In this document: in pieces, positions 16,711-23,829 of the stretch
Numbering within the stretch: position 1 is the stretch's first letter
How the letters are laid out: every line of letters starts with the position of its first letter
NCBI GenBank assembly: GCA_025964675.1
Contig: JAOPYI010000260.1
Coordinates: 1-64,000, forward strand
Reading direction: 5' to 3'
Length of the DNA: 64,000 nucleotides
Source: Sphaerisporangium sp.
GTDB lineage: Bacteria > Actinomycetota > Actinomycetes > Streptosporangiales > Streptosporangiaceae
Translations under genes and position numbers: made by a program
The notes under the pieces: generated by a model
Databases searched by the model: none
What the model was told of the DNA's origin: nothing
Seen by the model: only the letters and a program-made list of their open reading frames with translations

Positions 16711-17559
16711 GTGGTTCTGCACACGGACAACGTCGGCCAGAGCTGGGACGCCGGAGAGCCGAGCTGGACGTCGGCCGACGCGATCCTGTACGCACTCGGC
16801 GTCGGTGCCGGCGCGGGGGAGCCGGCCTTCACCACGGAGAACACCGGCGGGGTCACCCAGCTGACGCTGCCGACGTTTCCGGTTGTGCTGAACGGAAAGC
16901 GCGGCGGCGACCTCGCAGATCGGATCGGCGGTTTCGACCACTCGAAGCTGCTGCACGGCGAGCAATCCGTCTCCCTGTATTCGACGATCCCGCCTGCGGG
17001 CACGGTATGTGCCACCGCATCACTCGAGGGCGTCTACGACAAGGGACAGGACGCGCTGGTCCGGCTGAAATCGTCCCTCGTGGACATCTCCAGCGGCGCT
17101 CTGCTCGCTGAGGTGCGCACCGGACTGTTCCTCCGTGGCGCCGGCGGGTTCGGTGGCCCGCGCGGCGACAACATGTCCTGGCGGCAACCAGACCGACCAC
17201 CGGACCATGTCGTGGAGTACCGGACCAGCCCGGAGCAGGCGCTGCTGTACCGGCTCAGCGGCGACCGCAACCCCTTGCACAGCGATCCCGCCTATGCCGC
17301 GAAAGCGGGCTTCGACCGGCCGATCCTGCACGGACTGTGCACCTTCGGGTTCACCGGCCGCGCCCTGCTGCACACCCTGTGCGAGTCGGACCCGACCGGC
17401 TTCGGCTCGATGTCGGTCCGGTTCGCCTCGCCCGTGCTGCCGGGACAGACGCTTGAGGTGCTCATCTGGGTCATCAGCGAGGACCAGGCCGTTTTCCAGA
17501 CCCGCGTCGGCACCAGCGTCGTGCTCGACCGGGGAACGTTCACCAGGAGGCCACGATGA
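16711..17559 (+). CDS. MaoC-family (R)-specific enoyl-CoA hydratase (282 aa)
   Basis: GTG 16711 starts one base after the SDR stop. The length fits a double hot-dog hydratase 2. The hydratase motif lies near residues 175-205: 'YRLSGDRNPLHSD' followed by 'AGFDRPILHGLCTFG', containing the conserved Asp, Asn and His of the catalytic dyad. The N-terminal hot-dog is degenerate, as in MFE-2 hydratases. It should add water to a 2-enoyl-CoA. The next gene encodes a DUF35 protein. In steroid side-chain degradation, MaoC and DUF35 parts (ChsH2) cooperate with an Ltp2 aldolase, and the same trio is present here. Confidence 0.87.
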   Translation: MVLHTDNVGQSWDAGEPSWTSADAILYALGVGAGAGEPAFTTENTGGVTQLTLPTFPVVLNGKRGGDLADRIGGFDHSKLLHGEQSVSLYSTIPPAGTVCATASLEGVYDKGQDALVRLKSSLVDISSGALLAEVRTGLFLRGAGGFGGPRGDNMSWRQPDRPPDHVVEYRTSPEQALLYRLSGDRNPLHSDPAYAAKAGFDRPILHGLCTFGFTGRALLHTLCESDPTGFGSMSVRFASPVLPGQTLEVLIWVISEDQAVFQTRVGTSVVLDRGTFTRRPR

Positions 17560-17969
17560 GCACTCCACAGCCGACCCCGGACACCGCGCGGTACTGGGCG
17601 GCCGCCGCGCAGGGCAGGCTGGAGATCCAGCGGTGCAACGCCTGCGGGCTGCACTACTTCTACCCTCGCCCGTTCTGCCGCCACTGCGCCTCCGGTGACG
17701 TCTCCTGGGTCGAGGTCTCCGGCCACGCTCGCCTGGCCTCCTATGTGATCACCCGACATCCGCAGCGCGGCTTCGAACCGGTCTCACCCGTCATCGCGAT
17801 CGTCGAACTCGACGAGGGACCCCGACTGATGACGAACATCGTCGACATCGCCCCGGATCCGGACCTGCTCAGACTGGACATGCCGCTGCGGGTCCGCTTC
17901 CACCAACGAGACGGTGTGACACTGCCGGTCTTCGCCCCGGCCGACAGCATGCCGGGGGCGACGGTATGA
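17556..17969 (+). CDS. DUF35 zinc-ribbon/OB-fold protein, aldolase partner (137 aa)
   Basis: ATG 17556 overlaps the preceding stop (ATGA). The N-terminus has the rubredoxin-like zinc ribbon 'CNACGLHYFYPRPFCRHC' (residues about 27-44), followed by an OB-fold ('VSPVIAIVELDEGPRLM'). Such proteins bind acyl-CoA or form complexes with thiolase-fold partners. The established case is the DUF35 domain of ChsH2, required by the Ltp2 retro-aldolase. The next gene, overlapping by four bases, is an Ltp2-like thiolase-fold protein, so a stable complex is the obvious inference. Confidence 0.87.
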   Translation: MSTPQPTPDTARYWAAAAQGRLEIQRCNACGLHYFYPRPFCRHCASGDVSWVEVSGHARLASYVITRHPQRGFEPVSPVIAIVELDEGPRLMTNIVDIAPDPDLLRLDMPLRVRFHQRDGVTLPVFAPADSMPGATV

Positions 17970-19114
17970 CCAGCATGCATGGCGGCGACATCGCGATCGT
18001 CGGAGCCGCGGAAACCGATCAGGTCGGCAAGCTGCCCGGCCACTCGATGCTGGCGTTGCACGCCGAAGCCGCCCGGAACGCGCTGGCCGACGCCGGACTC
18101 ACGCCCACGGACGTGGACGGACTGGCTGTCGCCGAGCCGCAAGCCATCGAGGTCTCCCACCATCTCGGCATCACCCCACGGTGGCTGGACGGGACCAACA
18201 TCGGTGGCGGTAGCTTCCTGCTGCACGTACGCCACGCCGCAGCAGCCATCGCCGCTGGCGCCGCCGATGTCGTGCTCATCACCCACGGTGAATCGGGCAG
18301 GTCGAGGATCGGAGCAGCGGGGCATGCCCCGGTAGCCTCGTCCCCGCAGGGCCAGTTCGAATGGCCCTACGGCGCGGTCCTGCCGCACACGAGCTTCACC
18401 GTGCCCGCGCTGCGGTTCCTGCACGATCGCGGGCTTGATCGCCGGGCGCTGGCCGAGGTCGTCGTCGCCCAGCGCGAGTGGGCCACGCACAACCCCCGCG
18501 CCTGGCGGCGGGACAAGGTGACCGTGGACGAGGTCCTCGATGACGAGACGGTGACCTACCCGTTCACCAAGCAGATGTGCTGTGTGGTCACCGACGGCGG
18601 GGGCGCACTGGTGCTCACCAGCAGGCAGCGCGCGGCCGACTTGGCACGTCCACCGGTCTATGTGCTGGGTTCCGGCGAGTCGGCCGAGTCCACGTTGGTG
18701 TCGCAGATGCAGGATCTGGGCAGTTTCGCCGGGTTCCGGCGAGCATCCGCCGAAGCTTTCACGACAGCTGGGGTCCGCCCGAAGGACATCGATCACCTCA
18801 TGGTTTACGACGCTTTCGCTCACCTGCCGCTGTACGGGCTGGAAGATCTTGGCTTCATCGGTCACGGCGAGTCGGCCGGTTTCATCGCCGACGGGCACAC
18901 CCGTCCCGGTGGGAAGCTGCCCATGAACACCAACGGCGGAGGACTGTCCTATACGCACACGGGCAAGTACGGGATGTTCGCCATCCTGGAATCGGTCCGG
19001 CAGCTGCGCGGCGAAGCGGCCGTCCAGGTGCCTGGTGCGGCGCTCAGTTTCGTTCAGGGCGTCGGTTTGTTCTTCGCGGGCGCGTCCAGCCTGGTGCTGT
19101 CCAACAGGAGGTGA
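17966..19114 (+). CDS. Thiolase-fold lipid-transfer-like protein, probable Ltp2-type aldolase (382 aa)
   Basis: A thiolase-superfamily protein of the SCP-x/Ltp branch, coupled to the DUF35 gene by an ATGA overlap. C-terminal marks are 'MNTNGGGLSYTHTGKYGM' (near residue 315) and 'ALSFVQGVGLFF'. Where true thiolases carry the nucleophilic cysteine, this protein reads 'NIGGGSFLLHVRHA' with no Cys, and a Tyr is present in 'LSYTHTGKYG'. Loss of the Cys and presence of a DUF35 partner are features of the steroid side-chain aldolase Ltp2, which cleaves beta-hydroxyacyl-CoA by retro-aldol chemistry. A thiolase role cannot be fully excluded. It is the last gene of the operon. Confidence 0.82.
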   Translation: MTSMHGGDIAIVGAAETDQVGKLPGHSMLALHAEAARNALADAGLTPTDVDGLAVAEPQAIEVSHHLGITPRWLDGTNIGGGSFLLHVRHAAAAIAAGAADVVLITHGESGRSRIGAAGHAPVASSPQGQFEWPYGAVLPHTSFTVPALRFLHDRGLDRRALAEVVVAQREWATHNPRAWRRDKVTVDEVLDDETVTYPFTKQMCCVVTDGGGALVLTSRQRAADLARPPVYVLGSGESAESTLVSQMQDLGSFAGFRRASAEAFTTAGVRPKDIDHLMVYDAFAHLPLYGLEDLGFIGHGESAGFIADGHTRPGGKLPMNTNGGGLSYTHTGKYGMFAILESVRQLRGEAAVQVPGAALSFVQGVGLFFAGASSLVLSNRR

Positions 19115-19255
19115 CACCGTTCCTGCGCTGGCGATCTGCCACCTGATCCTCAATCGCCGCCGTCGGGTTTGGTGCTTTCTGGCAGTGATGGTGAACTACC
19201 ACTGGAGCGCCCAGTTCCCGGTGGGCCCGCGCCGGCCGCTCCCGTACGCGAGGGG

Positions 19256-21577
19256 TCAGGTGGGGCGTACCAGCACGAGCGTGTCAGTGGTCGAGACGAA
19301 AACGGTCTGCTGGACCTGGCCGCTCGTCGCGATGAAGGTGGAGCGATGGCTGAAGGCGCGCGCCGTCGGGTCGCGCAAGGCGATGTGGGTCTTCGTCGCC
19401 GCGGTCTGCGGTCCGGCCAGCTCGACGCGCAGCTCGCGGTGGTACCTGGAGACGGGGTCGTCGTAGACCAGCTCGACGAAGACCGTCCGGATCCCCGACG
19501 CGGCGTCCCACGCGGGCACCAGGTCGATGTCCAGCCGGCCGGGGAACGGGTCCACCACGGCGACGCGCGTCTCGGCGGCGGCCTGCGGTCCGGCGGCGAT
19601 GACCGAGCCGTCGACCAGGGTGTGGGAGAAGGAGTACGTGAAGGACTTCGCCAGGCGCGTGTCAGAGCGCACCCGCCAGTGCTGGATCTCGCCGCCGGGC
19701 CGGACCACGAGGGTCTTCTCGGGCCGCCACCCATCCGGGTCCTGGTAGGTCAGGCGTACGTCCGTGAAGGCGATGGCCCCCGGGTCGAGGTCGGCGGGTT
19801 CCACGGTGATGTCCAGGAACCCCAGGCGCAGCGAGGGGTCAAGGTCGAGGGTGCGGTCCTCGGTCTCGCCGCTGAACTCGTAGGCGGTGTCTCTCCCCGT
19901 CCACCCGGCCTCCTGCCGGAAGTTGTACTCGATGCGGTAGCGGTAGGCCGTGTCGAGCGCCTTGTTGACGTAGACGCCGAACGTCTGGTCACCGGGATAC
20001 CCGGCGTCGAAGACGAACGTGCCGCCCTTGGGTCCGCCCGGGTCGGTGGCCCGCCCGTACTCCAGCGACACGCTGATGCCGTCCAGGCCGAGCCCGGCGA
20101 AGTCGACGCCGCACTGCATCCTGACCGTGAACTCGCGGAAGAACGGGTCGTCGAGGTCGACGTCGACGAAGTGGGCGGGACCGGACAGCGTCCCGGCGAG
20201 GAGGTCGAAGAATCCTTGCGGCGCGTAGACCCGCTGGACGGCTTCCGCGCGGTCGAGCACGAGTTCGACGTGCTTACGCTCCTCCTGGCGTACGTAGCGG
20301 AGTTTGAACGACACGAGGGCGGTGTCGACGCCACCCGCGGCGGCTTGTCCACTCGTGGCCGGCTTGCTGCCGGTGGCGGGGTTACCGGCGGGATTGCCGC
20401 CGGACGGGTTGGACGCCACGCCCCCCCTTACTCCATCCGGTGGGGGCGGTGGCGGCGGTGGCGGCGGCGACGTGCCTGCGGCACCGGGGGGCGGAGAGCC
20501 TGCCGGAGGAGGAGACCCCACCGGGGGCGGCCCTCCGGTTGGAACGGCAGGAGGAGGACCTACGGTCTGGCCGGCGGGGCGCGCGCCTGCGGGCGGCGGG
20601 CCTCCGGTGGCGCCCAGCGGTGGCGGACCTCCCAGGGGGCCGCCGGTCGGGCGTGCGCCTACCGGCGCCGCGCTTCCGCTGGTGCCGACGGGTGAAGTTC
20701 CGGAGATCGGGTGCGACACCACCCCCCCACCCGACGAGGAAGAGGAGGAGACGGACGCCTGCCCGGGCAGCCGGGCGGGGCTGAGCGACGGCTCGAACCA
20801 ATCGGCGAGCAGCTTGTCGCGGAAGAAGTCCAGCGCCCACTGCTCCTGCTGCGGACGTTCGGGGCCGGGCACGAAGTCGTCCACCTTGATTTGGATGACC
20901 CCGTCCTGCCGGAGCTTCTGAAAGGCGGCCTCGATCCCGACCCGGACCCAGTACACCTGGGCGTCCACCCCGAGCGACAGCTCCTGGTAGACGCGGGACA
21001 GATCGGCGGTGATCGTCACGTGGAGCGCCGGGCGCAGCGCCGTGAAGCGCAGCTTGTAGATGACCCCGACCGGCGCGGCCCCCTGGTCGAACGCCTGCTT
21101 CATGATGGTGGCACCGGCGGTGGAGAGGGTCAGGCTGAAGATCGCCTGATTGTCGCCGAAGAGCGACGGCACGGCCGCGCCCAGGATCTCCTCGACCGCC
21201 GTGAACGCGCCCGACCCATGCGTTCCCGCCGGTCCCTGCACGTTGAGCGCCACGCATTGCACCTCGCCCTCGTCGAACGGCACCGGGCTGAGCACCGGGC
21301 GGCCCGGGGCGAACCGTCGCACCTCGGCCAGGATCCCCTGCTCGGTGTCCTGGTCCATGCGCAGGTCCACCTCGAACATCAGGAACCCGCCGCCCTTGGC
21401 CCCGCCGGTCACGGCCGCCGGCTTGTAGACGACGAGCGTGAACGCGGGGGCGTGGTCGGTGGGCCGTTCCGAGAGCCGTACCGGGGCCGGGAGGTACCAG
21501 AACTGGTTCGGGTCGGCATGGTCCCTGAAGACCGTGATGCCGTCGATGACGAACGAAGTGGCGCCCAGCTGCAGCAT
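19256..21577 (-). CDS. Large beta-rich paralogue A with Pro/Gly-rich linker (773 aa)
   Basis: No recognised family. ATG 21577 with GGAG upstream gives an N-terminus ('ITVFRDHADPNQFWYLP') that aligns with its neighbours' 'VFGDHADPLQWYYMP' and 'VHGDDSDPHMFYAIP'. A second shared block is 'PSLFGDNQAIFSLTL' followed by 'APVGVIYKLRFTALRPALHV' (residues about 136-187). Residues about 265-415 are a low-complexity Ser/Gly/Pro linker with a run of ten prolines. After it comes the family block 'VDLDDPFFREFTV', then two or three Ig-like repeats of about 85 residues. No signal peptide or membrane segment, so it is probably cytoplasmic or released by lysis. Last gene of a tight four-gene minus-strand operon. 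Confidence 0.75.
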   Translation of the reverse strand: MLQLGATSFVIDGITVFRDHADPNQFWYLPAPVRLSERPTDHAPAFTLVVYKPAAVTGGAKGGGFLMFEVDLRMDQDTEQGILAEVRRFAPGRPVLSPVPFDEGEVQCVALNVQGPAGTHGSGAFTAVEEILGAAVPSLFGDNQAIFSLTLSTAGATIMKQAFDQGAAPVGVIYKLRFTALRPALHVTITADLSRVYQELSLGVDAQVYWVRVGIEAAFQKLRQDGVIQIKVDDFVPGPERPQQEQWALDFFRDKLLADWFEPSLSPARLPGQASVSSSSSSGGGVVSHPISGTSPVGTSGSAAPVGARPTGGPLGGPPPLGATGGPPPAGARPAGQTVGPPPAVPTGGPPPVGSPPPAGSPPPGAAGTSPPPPPPPPPPDGVRGGVASNPSGGNPAGNPATGSKPATSGQAAAGGVDTALVSFKLRYVRQEERKHVELVLDRAEAVQRVYAPQGFFDLLAGTLSGPAHFVDVDLDDPFFREFTVRMQCGVDFAGLGLDGISVSLEYGRATDPGGPKGGTFVFDAGYPGDQTFGVYVNKALDTAYRYRIEYNFRQEAGWTGRDTAYEFSGETEDRTLDLDPSLRLGFLDITVEPADLDPGAIAFTDVRLTYQDPDGWRPEKTLVVRPGGEIQHWRVRSDTRLAKSFTYSFSHTLVDGSVIAAGPQAAAETRVAVVDPFPGRLDIDLVPAWDAASGIRTVFVELVYDDPVSRYHRELRVELAGPQTAATKTHIALRDPTARAFSHRSTFIATSGQVQQTVFVSTTDTLVLVRPT

Positions 21578-21591
21578 CCTGTCTCCAAAGG

Positions 21592-23817
21592 TCAGTCGAG
21601 GGTGAGCGTGAGCGAGGTGACCTGCGAGCTGGTCCAGTCGGTGGTGCGGATCCTCCCGTTGGTGTAGTTGACGACCGCCTGGTAGCGGTAGGCGGGGTTC
21701 TCGCCGTCGAAGCGGATCTCCTGCGGCGGGCCGCCGGGGGTGAAGGTCAGCTCGCCCAGCGGAGTCTCCCCGCCGGGCGGCGCGAAGGTAACCACCGCGT
21801 CGCGCACCCGCCCGCCCAGCGTGGCGCGGACCAGCACCACGTGGTGGGACGTCATGCCGGGCTGGATGATCAGGGTCGAGTCGGTCGTGGCGGAGGGGCC
21901 GATCAGCACGACGCCGCCATCCGTGCGGAGCACCGTGGCACGCCACTCGATCGTGCGCAGGAAGGGGTCGCGCAGGTCGACGCTGAAACTCCCGCTGGGC
22001 GAGGACTGGGTGAGCTGCAAGGTCTGCTCGTATCGCACGCCGTTCGCGGCGTCCTCGTAGCGCATCTCGACCAGGACCTGGGTCACCTCCGCCCAGAGGA
22101 TCTGGGGGGCGACCATCACCGCGCGTTTGTCCGGGAACGGGTCGCGGACCCGCACCTCGGCCTCGGAGGTGGTGGTCCAGTCGCGCTCGTGGTCCTGCCG
22201 CCCCTTCCCCACGTACCGGATGCGGTAGTCGAACGTCTCTGGCGCGCCGGCCGGGACGTAGAGCAGGTAGTCCCATGCCGGCGTGCCGCTGGTCAGCCTG
22301 ACCGTGGATTCCTGCTCGACGTGGTGTTCGAGGGCGCGGTAGCGCAGGGACACCTCCACCGCCGCCCAGCGGTCCCAGGGCACCTCGTCGGTCCGGATCT
22401 TGATGGTCACCAGCGCGAACAGGTCGTTGGTGTAGATCTCCCAGACCTCGCTGTTCAGGACCACCGGTGGCAGGGACAGCTGCGCCGGCCTGTGAAGGTC
22501 CTCGACCTGGGCGAGGTTCACGGTGGCACTGGCCTCGACGGGCATCACCATGCGGTCGCCGTCCAGGATGGAGGCCCAGTCCACGCTGGTGTCGTCGGCG
22601 TCGTCCGTGCGGGCGTCCAGGATGACGTTCTTGACGCGGCCCCCGTACCGAAGCTCGGCGTTGACCGAGACGACGTGCCCACGGGTGAAGTCGACCCGGG
22701 ACAGCAAGCGGACCTTGCGGCGCTGGAACCACGGATGGTCGGTGTCGACGTCCATGACGAACGTGCCGAGCGGCTCGCCGGACGCGCGGATCGCCTCGCC
22801 GATCCCGGCGAGGTGCGCCTGCGGGTTGATCGTGCGGCGGACGGTGGTGCGCTCGCTCATGCTCACCGAGAGACGCTTCTGATCGATTCGCGAGTAGTGG
22901 GTCTTGTTGTAGGTGAAGGAGGGGAACAGCCCTCCCGCGGTGACCACGTTGTGGTGCATGGAGTCGAGGAAATCCGTCACCTCGTTGACGTCGCGCGGAG
23001 GCCTCGCGGGGTCGATCGAGGGAGTGAAGAAGGCGTCGGTGATCATGTCGCGGACCTCGGCGAGGGCCTGGTCCCGGCGGGTGATGATCCCCTTGGTGTC
23101 CGCGCCTTCGGGGACGAACGTGTCCCCCTCCAGCGTGATGGCGCGGCTGTCGCGCAGCGAGTCGATGCAGTCGGCGATCTGGGTCGAGTAGAAGATCTGG
23201 TTGCCGGCGAACTCGGTGTCGAGCCGGTTCTGCACCCGGTCCCAGTCGATGTTCAGCCGGACGGCGTAGGCCGGCCGCAGGGCGAGGAAGTCCAGCGAGT
23301 AAACCACGCCTACGGGCGCGAGCTCGCCGTCCAGCGTCTTCTGGATCATGACGGCGCCCTCGTGGTCGAGCAGCGCGGAGAATATCGCCCGGTTGTCGCC
23401 GTACAGGCTGGGCTTGGCCGGATGGACGGTGTTCACGACGAACCGGGCGGGCGCGCCGGGCGGCGTGGTGGAGTCCTGCCCCAGGAGGATCAGCCGGACC
23501 GTGCCGTCCTCCAGGGGGACCGGCCCGAGCCGGGGCTTGCCGGGCAACTGCATGGTGCGCTCGATCTCGTCTGCCACCGCCCGCAGCAGCTCGTCCTCCA
23601 CCCGGAGGTCCACGTCGAAGTTGAGCAGCCCGCCCGTCCTGTCCTGGCCCGACTTGAACCACAACAGGTTGAACGCCGGGATCTGCCGCCCGGTGTCGCC
23701 GGTGCGGAGCGAGACGCGGGGTTGCATCGGCATGTAGTACCACTGGAGCGGGTCGGCGTGGTCACCGAAGACCGAGACGCCCTTGACGATGAGGTAGGGC
23801 GGGTTCAGGTAGAGCAT
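21592..23817 (-). CDS. Large beta-rich paralogue B (741 aa)
   Basis: Unrecognised family shared with the flanking genes. The N-terminal block is 'VSVFGDHADPLQWYYMPMQP'. A middle block 'PSLYGDNRAIFSALL' then 'APVGVVYSLDFLALRPAYAV' matches paralogue A almost position by position. The 'VDTDHPWFQRRKV' block near residue 340 opens the C-terminal half, made of repeated beta-sandwich units that each end in a Tyr-x-Tyr or Trp-rich strand ('FDYRIRYVG', 'YRYQAVVNYTNG'). No signal peptide, no transmembrane helix and no catalytic motif visible. It starts 12 bases downstream of paralogue C's stop and ends 14 bases before paralogue A. Confidence 0.75.
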   Translation of the reverse strand: MLYLNPPYLIVKGVSVFGDHADPLQWYYMPMQPRVSLRTGDTGRQIPAFNLLWFKSGQDRTGGLLNFDVDLRVEDELLRAVADEIERTMQLPGKPRLGPVPLEDGTVRLILLGQDSTTPPGAPARFVVNTVHPAKPSLYGDNRAIFSALLDHEGAVMIQKTLDGELAPVGVVYSLDFLALRPAYAVRLNIDWDRVQNRLDTEFAGNQIFYSTQIADCIDSLRDSRAITLEGDTFVPEGADTKGIITRRDQALAEVRDMITDAFFTPSIDPARPPRDVNEVTDFLDSMHHNVVTAGGLFPSFTYNKTHYSRIDQKRLSVSMSERTTVRRTINPQAHLAGIGEAIRASGEPLGTFVMDVDTDHPWFQRRKVRLLSRVDFTRGHVVSVNAELRYGGRVKNVILDARTDDADDTSVDWASILDGDRMVMPVEASATVNLAQVEDLHRPAQLSLPPVVLNSEVWEIYTNDLFALVTIKIRTDEVPWDRWAAVEVSLRYRALEHHVEQESTVRLTSGTPAWDYLLYVPAGAPETFDYRIRYVGKGRQDHERDWTTTSEAEVRVRDPFPDKRAVMVAPQILWAEVTQVLVEMRYEDAANGVRYEQTLQLTQSSPSGSFSVDLRDPFLRTIEWRATVLRTDGGVVLIGPSATTDSTLIIQPGMTSHHVVLVRATLGGRVRDAVVTFAPPGGETPLGELTFTPGGPPQEIRFDGENPAYRYQAVVNYTNGRIRTTDWTSSQVTSLTLTLD

Positions 23818-23829
23818 GCGGGCGGCACC

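Noticed and set aside
19115-19255. Terminator between the Ltp2-like gene and paralogue A
   Set aside because: A convergent junction where one is expected, but only weak stems with long loops were seen.
20438-20467. Proline run as a frameshift or assembly artefact
   Set aside because: The frame is open on both sides and both flanks match the paralogues, so it is a genuine linker.
21578-23743. Upstream in-frame extension of paralogue A
   Set aside because: The frame stays open through paralogue B, but the family N-terminus and GGAG site place the true start at 21577.
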